Below, piece by piece: positions 1 through 9,153 of a stretch of 64,000 nucleotides of DNA (position 1 is the first letter of the stretch; each line of letters opens with the position of its first letter). A program made the position numbers and the translations under genes. Origin of the DNA: Psychrobacter sp. Ps6 (GTDB lineage Bacteria > Pseudomonadota > Gammaproteobacteria > Pseudomonadales > Moraxellaceae); NCBI RefSeq assembly GCF_022129235.1, contig NZ_JADQAI010000004.1, positions 1-64,000 of the forward strand. Direction: 5' to 3'. The notes below the pieces were generated by a model. That model was not told the origin of the DNA. It saw only the letters and a list, made by a program, of their open reading frames with translations, and ran no database searches.

Positions 1-118
1 AAAATGTCACCTTTACTAGTGTAACCACAGGGGATACTTTGTTGAACACAGGTGGCGTCAGCTTCCTTGGCGGTAGCACGGTTAGACTAAGCAGTATGGG
101 GCTTGATAACGGCGGCAA
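1..118 (+). repeat. Direct repeat copy 1 within the adhesin gene
   Basis: Bases 1-118 match 1084-1201 at an offset of 1083 bases (361 codons). The first 55 bases are identical and there are a handful of mostly silent changes after that. The repeat may continue upstream of the window. Confidence 0.9.
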
Positions 119-3100
119 TCAGATTACTAACGTAGGTGATGGCGCGGCAGATACTGACGCTGTCAATATCAGGCAGCTAAATGGTGTGATAGAAACCGCT
201 AACAAAGGCTGGGATATCAGTGCACAAGGTAACAGCACTACCGCAAGTAATGTAGGACCTGGTGAAGCCGTTGACTTCAATAGTAAAAATAGCAACATTA
301 GGGTGTCTAAAACAGCAAACAGCAATGACGTCTCATTCGAGCTTAACAACAACCTAGATCTAGGCGATAACGGTAGCGTAGAAATGGGCTCAAGTTCTCC
401 TTTTGGACTGGGTAGCACAACGACACTTGATCGCTCTGGTCTAACAACAGGTAACTCATACTTTAGTACGACTGTAGATGGCTTAGGTGTCAGAACAGGT
501 AATGGGTTGATTAATACAACCGTTAGCAGCGTGGGTGTAGCAGTCTCAAGCCCTCTCTCTACGACCCTTCTATCCGGTAATGGACTCAATATTATCGGCG
601 GCCCAAGCGTGACCAAATCAGGTGGTATCAATGCCGGTAACAAAAAAGTTATTAACGTTGACGACGGCGTACAGGCTAAAGACGCCGTCAATGTCAGCCA
701 GCTTAATAGTGCATCTGCCGCTGCCAAAACAGAAGTTGCCGCAGGTACTAACGTGGCTGGTGTTGTGAAATCTACAGGTCAGAACGGTCAAGACGTCTAC
801 ACCGTCAATGCAGATGGCGTTACTACTTCAGCAGGATCTTCCGCTGTTACTGTCACAGCGGGCGCCAAAGACGCGACCAACATAACCGACTATGCCGTTG
901 ACTTAAGTGCCGACAGTAAAGCGAGTCTAGTAAAAGCTGATAGCGCTATGCAAAGTGTGGTGACTCAAATCGATGGTGAAGATGTCAAGACACTGACCAA
1001 AGATAACAACACCGCTAACTTCCTTAGTGGTAAGAACATTGTTCTCAGTTCTGAAGATGGTGGTATTAAAGTTTCGACAGCAGAAAATGTCACCTTTACT
1101 AGTGTAACCACAGGGGATACTTTGTTGAACACAGGTGGTGTCAGCTTCCTTGGCGGTAGCACAGTTAGACTGAGCAGCATGGGTCTTGATAACGGCGGCA
1201 ACAGAATCACTGAGGTTGCTGATGGTGAAGACGATACAGATGCCGTTAATGTTAGACAATTGAATGCAACCAACAGTACAGTTGACTTAGGGTTGGACTT
1301 TACAGGAGACGATACCGCAGTTGTCGTCAATCGTAAGTTAGGTCAAACCTTGACGATCCAAGGCGGCGCGACAGAGTTGACTGAGAATAACATCGGAGTG
1401 GTCGCTGATGAAGAAGGTAATCTAAACGTTAGATTGGCTGAAGATGTAATGCTTGGTAGAGATGGTAGCGTGAGAATGGAAAGCACGGTACTTAACAATG
1501 CAGGTGTCACCATCACTAATGGTCCTAATCAGACCATTACCTTAAGCAACGAAGGTCTTGATAATGGTAACAACAGAATTATCAAGGTTGGTGAAGGTAT
1601 TGCGCCAACTGATGCTGTCAACTTTGCACAGCTCACAACGACCAATAACGAAATTGCCAAAGGTATCAAAATTGGTGATGGCAATAGCGACAACGACCAG
1701 CAGTTTGCGCTAGGTGATACGATCAATATTACTGGTGATAGTAATCTGACCACCACAGCTTCTGCAACGGGTGTCCAAGTTACGCTCAACAATCAGTTGG
1801 ACTTGGGCGACGAAGGTCGTATGCAAATAGGCAATAGCATCATGAACAGCACAGGTTTTACCTTTGTTGATAATGGCATGGGTAGAACCGTCAGACTAAG
1901 CAGCACTGGCCTTGACAACGGCGGCAACCCTATCCGCAACGTTGGCAGAGGCGAGCTAAATTCTGATGCCGTAAACGTCGGGCAACTAAGAGAAGTGACC
2001 ATTGCCTTGGATCGAGGTTGGGATATTACTGCTCAAGGTGATGTTGCTACTCAGGTAAGACAAGGAGATGCAATCGATCTTAATAGCAGAGACGGTAATA
2101 TCAAAGTATCTAGAACCTTAGTCAATAATGGGGCTGCTCTTGATGCTAATACACGCCTAGCTGCTGTACCTGCTGGCGCTAATGATATTAGCTTTGATCT
2201 AAATCCAGACATCAGCATCGTTAGCGTCACAGCTGGCGATACGACCATCAATGATAATGGACTTACGATTGCAGGTGGCCCTAGTATCACAAAAAGTGGT
2301 ATTGATGCCGCTGATAACAAGGTTACCAATGTCCAAAACGGCGAAGTGACTGCAGAAAGCCAAGATGCTATCAACGGTAGTCAGCTCTATGCACAAGGCA
2401 CTGGTATCAGTAGCATCATCGGTGGCAACACGGTCTATAATCCTGACGATGGTTCTTTTACCAACAGCAATATCGGCGGAACTGGTCAAAGTAATATCGA
2501 TGGTGCGATTGCTTCTATTAGACAAGGCACGATAGAAATCAATGAAAACGTACAGGTCAATACGACCAATATCACCAATAACACAACTGATATCGCGGCC
2601 AATACCACAAACATTGCTACTAATACTAGCAATATCATGACCAATACCACCAATATTACGACCAACACTACCAACATCAAGACCAACACGGATAAGCTCG
2701 ATGCTGGACTCAACTTTGGTGCCGATAGTGGCGCTACCATCAACAAGCCAGTTGGGGATGAAAGTGTCCTGAGCTTCACAGGTGGTAATAACATCACCAC
2801 CACCGCAGAGGGTAGTAGCATCAAGTTTGATTTGAACGGTAATATCAGCGTTGATAGTGTGACGGCTGGCAATACAGTTATCAATAGTAGTGGCATTACT
2901 ATGCAAGATGGCCCAAGTATGACCTCTCAAGGTTTATATGCAGGCAATCAGCGCTTAACTGGTGTTGCTGATGGTATTGAGCCGAAAGATGCTGTCAACT
3001 ACAGTCAGCTTAGTGCACTTGATAGCCGACTCAATAACAACATGAACGACCTTGGCTACAGAATCGATGAAGTAGAAGACGATGCCAATGCAGGTATCTC

Positions 3101-3314
3101 AGCTGCGATGGCAATGTCTGCACTACCTCAGGCCTTTATTTCAGGCAAGTCACTCATCGGTGGCGGTGTGAGTACGTACAATGGAGAAAGTGCAGTAGCT
3201 ATCGGTTTCTCAAAACTCTCTAACGACGGTCGCTGGGTTATCAAAGTAAACGGTACGGCAGATACTCAAGGCAACGTCGGTGGCGCGATTGGTGCAGGGT
3301 TCCATTTTGACTAA
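1..3314 (+). CDS. Trimeric autotransporter adhesin (YadA-like), 3' part, 5' end outside the window
   Basis: The reading frame is open from the first base (codons start at base 3), so this is the C-terminal ~1100 residues of a larger surface adhesin. It is built of short glycine/asparagine/serine-rich beta repeats, punctuated by at least seven neck-type motifs of the form DAVNxxQL (for example near 156-179, 690-705, 1240-1262, 1612-1632 and 2986-3010). Around 2560-2700 there is a run of seven-residue N-T-x-x-I repeats that should form a trimeric coiled-coil stalk. The last ~70 residues (from about 3100) are a YadA-type membrane anchor with four short beta strands, ending GAGFHFD. Such proteins are secreted by the type Vc route and mediate adhesion or autoaggregation. 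The signal peptide and head domain are not in view. The many antisense ORFs here are by-products of the biased repeat composition. Confidence 0.95.
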   Translation, partial: NVTFTSVTTGDTLLNTGGVSFLGGSTVRLSSMGLDNGGNQITNVGDGAADTDAVNIRQLNGVIETANKGWDISAQGNSTTASNVGPGEAVDFNSKNSNIRVSKTANSNDVSFELNNNLDLGDNGSVEMGSSSPFGLGSTTTLDRSGLTTGNSYFSTTVDGLGVRTGNGLINTTVSSVGVAVSSPLSTTLLSGNGLNIIGGPSVTKSGGINAGNKKVINVDDGVQAKDAVNVSQLNSASAAAKTEVAAGTNVAGVVKSTGQNGQDVYTVNADGVTTSAGSSAVTVTAGAKDATNITDYAVDLSADSKASLVKADSAMQSVVTQIDGEDVKTLTKDNNTANFLSGKNIVLSSEDGGIKVSTAENVTFTSVTTGDTLLNTGGVSFLGGSTVRLSSMGLDNGGNRITEVADGEDDTDAVNVRQLNATNSTVDLGLDFTGDDTAVVVNRKLGQTLTIQGGATELTENNIGVVADEEGNLNVRLAEDVMLGRDGSVRMESTVLNNAGVTITNGPNQTITLSNEGLDNGNNRIIKVGEGIAPTDAVNFAQLTTTNNEIAKGIKIGDGNSDNDQQFALGDTINITGDSNLTTTASATGVQVTLNNQLDLGDEGRMQIGNSIMNSTGFTFVDNGMGRTVRLSSTGLDNGGNPIRNVGRGELNSDAVNVGQLREVTIALDRGWDITAQGDVATQVRQGDAIDLNSRDGNIKVSRTLVNNGAALDANTRLAAVPAGANDISFDLNPDISIVSVTAGDTTINDNGLTIAGGPSITKSGIDAADNKVTNVQNGEVTAESQDAINGSQLYAQGTGISSIIGGNTVYNPDDGSFTNSNIGGTGQSNIDGAIASIRQGTIEINENVQVNTTNITNNTTDIAANTTNIATNTSNIMTNTTNITTNTTNIKTNTDKLDAGLNFGADSGATINKPVGDESVLSFTGGNNITTTAEGSSIKFDLNGNISVDSVTAGNTVINSSGITMQDGPSMTSQGLYAGNQRLTGVADGIEPKDAVNYSQLSALDSRLNNNMNDLGYRIDEVEDDANAGISAAMAMSALPQAFISGKSLIGGGVSTYNGESAVAIGFSKLSNDGRWVIKVNGTADTQGNVGGAIGAGFHFD
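1084..1201 (+). repeat. Direct repeat copy 2 within the adhesin gene
   Basis: Second copy of the repeat at 1-118. The offset is a whole number of codons, so recombination between copies would shorten or lengthen the stalk in frame. Confidence 0.9.
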
Positions 3315-3348
3315 AAAAGCTACTCAACGGTAACTGTCAGTAAGATAT

Positions 3349-3380
3349 AAAAAGCAAGGCATTAGATGTCTTGCTTTTTT
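3349..3380 (+). terminator. Rho-independent terminator of the adhesin gene
   Basis: AAAAGCAAG pairs with CTTGCTTTT across an 11-base loop, and a T run follows. It starts about 35 bases after the adhesin stop codon. Confidence 0.85.
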
Positions 3381-3599
3381 ATGGGTGAAGAGTAAATATT
3401 TAATGTAATAACGATATTAATCGTATAAATCTTGACTATCATATAATCATTTCTTTAATCAATTTGCCAGTTTTAAGAAGGCAAGCATATTAAAAATATA
3501 GAGAGTAAGGATTGTTAGATTATTCGTTTTTAATTATTCAAAAACGCATTAAAAAACCCATATACAGGTTTGTTTTTAATAAGTATTCTAATAAGTACT

Positions 3600-4640
3600 A
3601 TGATACCCAATTCTTTTACTCGTCCTATTACAGCTTGGATCACCATTGTGGTTATTGTCCTGCATGGTGTCACTGTGTGGGCGATGATGTCCCTATATAG
3701 CCCGCCGCCTATCGAGCCGAAAAATAGGCCAAAAGCCATTCAATTGGAATTAATAACGTTAGCTGAACCGGCTAAAAACTTACCTAACGCAGAATCCCAG
3801 ACCAAGCCTGTATCATCTGAATCTTTACCTCCTAAAAAGTTACCAACTGAGCCAATAGAAAAAGCTGAACCCACCAAACCTTTGCCAAAGATAGAAGTTT
3901 CTACAGACTTAAAGACAGAGTCAATTGAGCCAATCATAACCAAAGTAGAAGAAAAACAAGCGACTACCGTAAAAAGTACGGAGCTGTCTAAAGAGAAGTC
4001 TGACACAGACATGCAGCCTACCAATCTGTCATCGGTACAAAAACTGACTATAACAGAATCCAGAAAAGTAGTGAGCGCCTCTAATCAAACAGGCAGCACA
4101 AAAGATAAAGAAGAGGGTGATCTGTCTGACATGATACGTAGTGTGACAGAGCAGTTTAATCACGATCAAGCTGCGCAAAAACGTTCAGCTGCCAAACAAG
4201 CCAATCAAAAGCGCGCCGAACAAGAAAAATGGCAAGCTGATTATGAGGCATTCAGCCATATGCTAGTGATGGCTGCTAATCAAGCTGAAAAGCAAGAAAA
4301 CAACCAAGATATGGTAGAAGATAAGGTTAAGGAAGACTCAGTCTTTGTTGCAGAGTATGGCAGCTGGAGTAATGGGAAGGAACCTAGTACCAGTATCCCA
4401 TCGCTGATATGGCGTAATATTGATCCTCAATTGGGCGATGTTTTTATCGTTATGCTGGAGCTGCACGTTGATATAGATGGTCATATCATGGAGGTGCAAG
4501 TGCTTGAGTCGTCAGGTAGTCCTGTTATTGACGCTGTCGCCACCACTCAGGTGAGAACGGGGCAACTAAATCCTATATCAAACCACGATAAGGTAGTTGA
4601 TGCCATTGTACCGATGTCACTGGTTTATGAAAGACCTTAA
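3600..4640 (+). CDS. TonB-family energy transducer
   Basis: 346 residues. A short cytoplasmic N-terminus is followed by one membrane helix (about residues 8-32, TAWITIVVIVLHGVTVWAM). Next comes a long Pro/Lys/Glu/Thr-rich periplasmic linker (about 40-180), a charged helical stretch rich in Gln, Lys and Ala (about 180-250), and a C-terminal TonB-like domain (VIVMLELHVDIDGHIMEVQV, then SSGSPVIDAV). In this family the protein couples the inner-membrane proton gradient to TonB-dependent outer-membrane receptors, with ExbB and ExbD. No exbB, exbD or receptor gene is next to it, so its partner is unknown. The ATG at 3600 was chosen over a TTG at 3570, because translation from 3600 places a basic residue just before the helix; neither start has a strong ribosome binding site. 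The central helical part also resembles TolA, which is the main alternative. Confidence 0.75.
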   Translation: MIPNSFTRPITAWITIVVIVLHGVTVWAMMSLYSPPPIEPKNRPKAIQLELITLAEPAKNLPNAESQTKPVSSESLPPKKLPTEPIEKAEPTKPLPKIEVSTDLKTESIEPIITKVEEKQATTVKSTELSKEKSDTDMQPTNLSSVQKLTITESRKVVSASNQTGSTKDKEEGDLSDMIRSVTEQFNHDQAAQKRSAAKQANQKRAEQEKWQADYEAFSHMLVMAANQAEKQENNQDMVEDKVKEDSVFVAEYGSWSNGKEPSTSIPSLIWRNIDPQLGDVFIVMLELHVDIDGHIMEVQVLESSGSPVIDAVATTQVRTGQLNPISNHDKVVDAIVPMSLVYERP

Positions 4641-4697
4641 TGCCCGCTGTTCATAAGATAACAAAAAAGCAAGACTCAATCTTTTGCGCTATTAAAT

Positions 4698-5843
4698 CTA
4701 AAAGGCGCGCTCAAAAAACCACCAGAGCGCCACTAAAATACCAATCAAAGACCCTATATAAAATATGCCCCATTTATAGAATTGCGTGTGCCGCAGCAAC
4801 AATGCTATTGGAAATACCACAGCGATAAATACTAGCTGCCCCAACTCGATACCAATATTGAAGCTCAATAATGCCAGTACACGTGCGCTTGTGGCGAGTG
4901 GCAAATCTACCAACACATTGGCAAAGCCAAAGCCATGAATGAGACCAAAAAAGAAAGCCAAATAGACAGCGCGTACTCGCAGCATTGGCACCAAATTATT
5001 GAGTGCAGCAAACGCAATAGACAATGCGATAACAGATTCAATAAAGCGGGCAGGGATACTGACGATCTGTAGCGCTGCTAAGCTCAATGTGATGGAATGC
5101 GCGAGTGTAAATGATGTCGCAATCCAAAACACTTCAAGTAGCGCCGCTTTTGGATTGGCAACGGCAACTAACTGCTTTTGCTTACGAATGTATACCGCAG
5201 GAATGAGCAATACAAATAAAAACAGCAAGTGATCGAGGCCAATGAGCAGATGATGTATACCACTTTTTAGGAAGTTTGTCGCTGTCGCCATCCAGCCAGA
5301 ATCAGCCCCTGACCCTAACGGGCTTTGTCCGACCGTTAAGACTTGTAGGGGTGCGTCAGAATCTGCTTGCGTCAATATTAGGCGATGATTGGCATCAATA
5401 CCTGCTAATATCTGATAATCAAGATTATCGATTGGCTGCTCACAGCTTATTGCAAAATTGGTATATAAATAGTTAAAACCCCCACGTGAATTGATTGCGA
5501 GTGGTGAGAAATTTGCTGTTTGACACGTTTGTGCCGCGTTTTCTAGCTTTACTTTGGCAGTTATGAGCTGTTCTATAAGCGGCGTCTGTGATTTCACTTC
5601 TGCCCAGCTGACCTGACTGTCTTTGTTTGGATCTATATCGACGAGCAATGCCAGATCGCGCAGTGATAACTCGTATGTAGCATCGTACATAATGTTTGTG
5701 GCACTATCAGCGTCATCAATAGTAATGTTCAAATAAGCGGTACTGGACTCATGCGCTTGACTAAAAGTACAGGCGAGCATGAGCATTAGTAAAGTGAAGT
5801 AACGATAAGTGTGACTCCAAACAAGTCTGCAAAGCGCGCTCAT
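4698..5843 (-). CDS. HupE/UreJ-type membrane protein
   Basis: 381 residues. A signal-like hydrophobic segment (about 14-30, ending SQAHE) is followed by a ~150-residue extracytoplasmic domain, then about six membrane helices carrying the HupE/UreJ_2 histidine motifs HLLIGLDHLLFLFVLL, TLAHSITLSLA and GLIHGFGFANVL. HupE/UreJ proteins are linked to nickel or other metal uptake for hydrogenase and urease, but neither enzyme is encoded nearby, so the substrate is unknown. Its ATG overlaps the stop codon of the upstream TPR gene (ATGA), implying translational coupling. It is the last gene of the DUF4331 unit. The family call is firm; a transport role here is inference. Confidence 0.85.
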   Translation of the reverse strand: MSALCRLVWSHTYRYFTLLMLMLACTFSQAHESSTAYLNITIDDADSATNIMYDATYELSLRDLALLVDIDPNKDSQVSWAEVKSQTPLIEQLITAKVKLENAAQTCQTANFSPLAINSRGGFNYLYTNFAISCEQPIDNLDYQILAGIDANHRLILTQADSDAPLQVLTVGQSPLGSGADSGWMATATNFLKSGIHHLLIGLDHLLFLFVLLIPAVYIRKQKQLVAVANPKAALLEVFWIATSFTLAHSITLSLAALQIVSIPARFIESVIALSIAFAALNNLVPMLRVRAVYLAFFFGLIHGFGFANVLVDLPLATSARVLALLSFNIGIELGQLVFIAVVFPIALLLRHTQFYKWGIFYIGSLIGILVALWWFFERAF

Positions 5844-7114
5844 ATAGTGTCATCCTTATTCGTAGCTTGTGTACTTGAGTGCTCGTTTGTACTAACGGGC
5901 GCACTTTTAACAGGTGCATTTTGCGTTTGGATAGCTGAGTGTTGCTTGCGTACCGCTTGGCAATTTAAACAATCACTTATTTTCCCCGAGCGTAGATCAC
6001 GCTCTAATGCTGGATATTGAAACTGTGTGTCGGTTATAAACTGGCGTATCAAGTCGATATCTTTTTGGCTGTTTGCCCTCAGTGCTGCGGTGGCATACAG
6101 CTCGATATCTGCTGTTTCACGTTGCTGTTGCCAGTTCTCCTGAGCCAGCCGAAGCGCTGAGTCCACTTGATTGGCAAGCAGAGCATAGGTTGCTTGTTCT
6201 CGCATATGAGCGTTTTCTTGACGTATTTGCCAGACATCAATACGTTCTTTCATCAGTGCTAAATTTTGCTTGGCTTTGGGATCATTCAATTTCATCTGAG
6301 CCGTAATAAGCCGTAGCAACAGCGCGTCTTTATCGGTATGCTCTTGTAGCAAGTCGCGAACTTGTGTGTACTCACCGATACTCAGTAGCCAATCGGCTCG
6401 AGCCATAAGTGCTGGTACGGTCTGATCATCCATGACGTCAAATACCTGCTTGGCAAGCGTGGCATCTTGACTACGCAATGCAGCGTCTGCTTGAATCAGA
6501 TAGATCCAGCGTGCTGTCGATGCGTCTAGGCCAGGAGCGATAGCGGCCAGCCCACTAAGCGTTTGTTTTGCTGCATCAAGTTCCCCCGTCATGCTTTGTA
6601 TTTGAGCGGCACACGCCAACTCATAAACGCGTAGAGCAGGGTCATCGAGCTGTTGGCAGTAGCTCATGGCATCGCTAAATTGCCCTTGGACGAGCAATAA
6701 AGAAGATAGTGTCAATAACGCATCTGGATGCGCAGCATCTTGACTCAAGATTTGCTTTAATAGTTCTTCTGCTTTGGCAAATTTGTGATCCGATTGAAAT
6801 GCTCGCGCTTGTAGCATTAGGGTATCTATACTTTGATCTGTGGTCTGATCTAATTGTGCGCGTGCTTGTCCTAACGCTCGCGGATCACCTTGTAAATAGG
6901 CGCGTTCTAATAGCTCACTGGTTTGATCAAGGTTGTTTGACCCTGTATCCGATACAAAGTCAGCAGCGCTAAGGTAGCGCGGTGGTGGTGAGTTATCAGG
7001 TAAAGTCGCAAGAACTTGTTGATCGTCTGTGGGGATAAAAGGGGCCGCATGAACAAGCTGGCTACTGATGAGTAAAAGAAAGAATAATTCGGCAAGCGTT
7101 TTAATCCAATGCAT
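5840..7114 (-). CDS. Exported TPR-repeat protein
   Basis: 424 residues from the ATG at 7114, which has an AGGTG ribosome binding site; a longer frame reaches 7153 without one. An N-terminal hydrophobic segment (about 4-24, ending VHAAP) looks like a signal peptide. The rest is almost entirely helical and contains TPR-like helix pairs (for example KFAKAEELLKQILSQDAAHP and the following repeat). Near the C-terminus there is a CLNC pair, which could bind metal or form a disulfide. TPR proteins usually scaffold other proteins. It overlaps the HupE-like gene by four bases and probably works in the periplasm with the DUF4331 protein and the HupE-like protein. No enzymatic domain is visible. Confidence 0.75.
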   Translation of the reverse strand: MHWIKTLAELFFLLLISSQLVHAAPFIPTDDQQVLATLPDNSPPPRYLSAADFVSDTGSNNLDQTSELLERAYLQGDPRALGQARAQLDQTTDQSIDTLMLQARAFQSDHKFAKAEELLKQILSQDAAHPDALLTLSSLLLVQGQFSDAMSYCQQLDDPALRVYELACAAQIQSMTGELDAAKQTLSGLAAIAPGLDASTARWIYLIQADAALRSQDATLAKQVFDVMDDQTVPALMARADWLLSIGEYTQVRDLLQEHTDKDALLLRLITAQMKLNDPKAKQNLALMKERIDVWQIRQENAHMREQATYALLANQVDSALRLAQENWQQQRETADIELYATAALRANSQKDIDLIRQFITDTQFQYPALERDLRSGKISDCLNCQAVRKQHSAIQTQNAPVKSAPVSTNEHSSTQATNKDDTI

Positions 7115-7193
7115 AAAAAAGCACCTCAGATCAGTAGATAAAGAAACACCCAATCAGTGGACTGATCAGGTGCTGGAACTATCTCGCATCATA

Positions 7194-7463
7194 TTATAGT
7201 GAAGCGTTGGGGTCTTTTATTGCAACAGGCTCTGCCAAATTGGCTTCAGGAAGTATAATTCGATCAATATCCTGAGGCTCATCGGTATCTAGATTATTGC
7301 TGGCGTCAATCACATCAGACGTTCTTTTGACAGCAAGTTCAGCTTTTGCTTGGTCTACTGCAACATCATTTTTACCTATATTTGACGAACTATCGTTATC
7401 ATTGAAACAACCAGAAAGTGCAGCTGATCCAGTGATCAATACGGCTAACATTATATAGCGCAT
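7194..7463 (-). CDS. Small lipoprotein of the DUF4331 unit
   Basis: 89 residues. It has a short signal peptide with the lipobox LSGC (Cys19), then a low-complexity acidic mature region with no recognisable domain. A strong ribosome binding site (AAGGAGA) precedes the ATG. It lies 27 bases after the DUF4331 gene on the same strand, so it is probably co-transcribed. It is likely membrane-anchored in the periplasm. I do not recognise the family. Confidence 0.75.
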   Translation of the reverse strand: MRYIMLAVLITGSAALSGCFNDNDSSSNIGKNDVAVDQAKAELAVKRTSDVIDASNNLDTDEPQDIDRIILPEANLAEPVAIKDPNASL

Positions 7464-7490
7464 AGTATTTCTCCTTGGTTGAGTTTCAGC

Positions 7491-8990
7491 TTATCTGGCA
7501 CCTGGGGTTGGAGTCGTCAAATAAGGAAAGGCTGAATCAAACTCGGTAGCAGGTTTGAGGGCGCCATCAGTGAGTAGTGCTTTGCCCGCTTTGGCATCAG
7601 CAGGTACGCAAGTTGCGTCAGCGGATAGACCTGCGTGACATAGGGCACCCATCGATACTCTCAATGCAATGTCAGTAACGTCATCACCAGGGCGTCTACC
7701 ATTTGGGAACCCTGCAGTATCTTTGGCATCTGCTTTGGGACGACCATCGGTCTGACCAGGAATAATACTAATCACACCCAAGTCATTTTGCATGGCAGCA
7801 GGTACGGCCGCAATATCAGTATTCAAGCGCAGCATATCGGCAGGTACTTGATTTGCATTCGCAGGCTTATTAACACCAGGAACCCCCGTCAAAAATGCGG
7901 TCACTAAATCTTGACGTGGGAAGTTCGTTGGTGCAGGTGCGGTTGGGTACAAGGTTTGGATCAATGCTGGAAGGGTAGGATAAAAGACATAAGGGGCAAA
8001 ATTCGCCACATCATCTTTTGGCTCTGACGCATTAAATTTGTCTTTATCTTTGAGACCAATCACTACTTCGTTGACCAGTGGCATACCCAGTCTTGAAACC
8101 TGTGTCCATGCACCGCCTTTTTTGGCAGTCGTGCTGATACCAGAAGCAGGCGAAGGGTTTACTAAGGTTGCCTGACGGACACTGGCTGTGGTCCAAGCAC
8201 CAATCACAGGGTCTTTACTAGTGCTATTGACGAGGCAAGATTTGGGAACCTCCATCGCAATCGAGGTGACGTTTTTGTCTGCTAGTATGTTGGTTCCGGA
8301 AGTACGCGTGTCTAACGGGTTTAGATTCACTAAGTCAAATACTCTGCCCAAATCAATAGCAAAACCTTCAGCACGTTGACCGACAAACACTCGACCTTGA
8401 CCACAGCTTCCTAAGTTCAAAGGTTTGATAAAGCTTTTTGCATATGTTGGATAGTCTGCAAACGATTTCGTTCCGATATAGTCGAATGGCTTTTGGAAGT
8501 TGCCTAAAGAGGTTCGCGCGCCGCTACGGCGATCGCCTTTGACCATCGTGACATTATAGCTTTCACTCGTTTGTACATTTGCGGCTTGTGAGGCATCGCC
8601 AGCGTTAGATAAAGGAATGGCAACCTTTGGCGTTGAGGGATTGCCGTCTGAGTCAATTTCAATACTGTTTAGGTTTTGAGTGAAATCAAATTGGAACGTG
8701 ATGTCTTCAACCGCATCGCCGTTGTTATCAATATGAATCTCATAGAGTGCATCTGGATCTAAGGCGAAGTAGTTGGGCCCACCATAAGCATCTTGTAGCG
8801 GCAAATAGTTGGCAATAATCGTGACGTAATCTGCTCGATTATTCTCGTAGCTATTGAACATATAAAAGTCAGACGCATCGACTTTTGGGGTTTTGGTGAT
8901 GGAAGGAGCTTCACGGTGACTTGAGGCAACGGCGCTTGCGCTTACGCACAGTGCCATTGCTGCTATTAGAGCCTTGGTAGCATGTTTCAT
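7491..8990 (-). CDS. DUF4331 family secreted protein
   Basis: 499 residues from the ATG at 8990 (AAGGA ribosome binding site). It has a cleavable signal peptide (about 1-23, ending SAVA) directly followed by the SSHREAP motif that opens DUF4331 domains. Other hallmarks are DASDFYMFNSYE, PLQDAYGGPNYFALDPDA and repeated Asp/Asn-rich turns (HIDNNGDAVEDI) that may bind calcium, and a C-terminal NGRRPGDDVTDIALR segment. The family's biochemical role is not known to me. It is the first gene of a four-gene unit (then lipoprotein, TPR, HupE-like). The longer frame to 9050 would place the signal peptide internally, so it was rejected. Confidence 0.85.
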   Translation of the reverse strand: MKHATKALIAAMALCVSASAVASSHREAPSITKTPKVDASDFYMFNSYENNRADYVTIIANYLPLQDAYGGPNYFALDPDALYEIHIDNNGDAVEDITFQFDFTQNLNSIEIDSDGNPSTPKVAIPLSNAGDASQAANVQTSESYNVTMVKGDRRSGARTSLGNFQKPFDYIGTKSFADYPTYAKSFIKPLNLGSCGQGRVFVGQRAEGFAIDLGRVFDLVNLNPLDTRTSGTNILADKNVTSIAMEVPKSCLVNSTSKDPVIGAWTTASVRQATLVNPSPASGISTTAKKGGAWTQVSRLGMPLVNEVVIGLKDKDKFNASEPKDDVANFAPYVFYPTLPALIQTLYPTAPAPTNFPRQDLVTAFLTGVPGVNKPANANQVPADMLRLNTDIAAVPAAMQNDLGVISIIPGQTDGRPKADAKDTAGFPNGRRPGDDVTDIALRVSMGALCHAGLSADATCVPADAKAGKALLTDGALKPATEFDSAFPYLTTPTPGAR

Positions 8991-9153
8991 ACGGATCCTT
9001 GTAAAGAAACTTTGAGTGATAGGGCGGTTAAGAGTCGATCTCACTTGCAATTACCAGTTAACGAAATAATATCCTTATTAAGTCGTTTTTAAATATACAC
9101 TCTTTTGCTGTATTGTGTCTATCAATTTATTGGTTTAAATATATTGTTATTTA

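Noticed and set aside
2560..2700. Tandem ACC/AAT-rich repeat as a phase-variation tract
   Set aside because: It is an imperfect codon-level heptad repeat within the coiled-coil stalk, not a short perfect tract able to shift the reading frame.
119..2930. Several long antisense ORFs opposite the adhesin gene (for example 119-727, 2199-2930)
   Set aside because: They arise from the biased repeat composition, have no ribosome binding sites or recognisable motifs, and are fully opposite a clear coding frame.
3512..3739. Short overlapping ORFs before the TonB-type gene
   Set aside because: They overlap the well-supported TonB frame on both strands and lack motifs.
4640..4828. 62-codon plus-strand ORF after the TonB-type gene
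   Set aside because: It overlaps the 3' end of the HupE-like gene on the other strand and shows no family features.
5811..6972. Plus-strand ORFs opposite the TPR protein gene
   Set aside because: Antisense to a coherent helical repeat protein; no ribosome binding sites.
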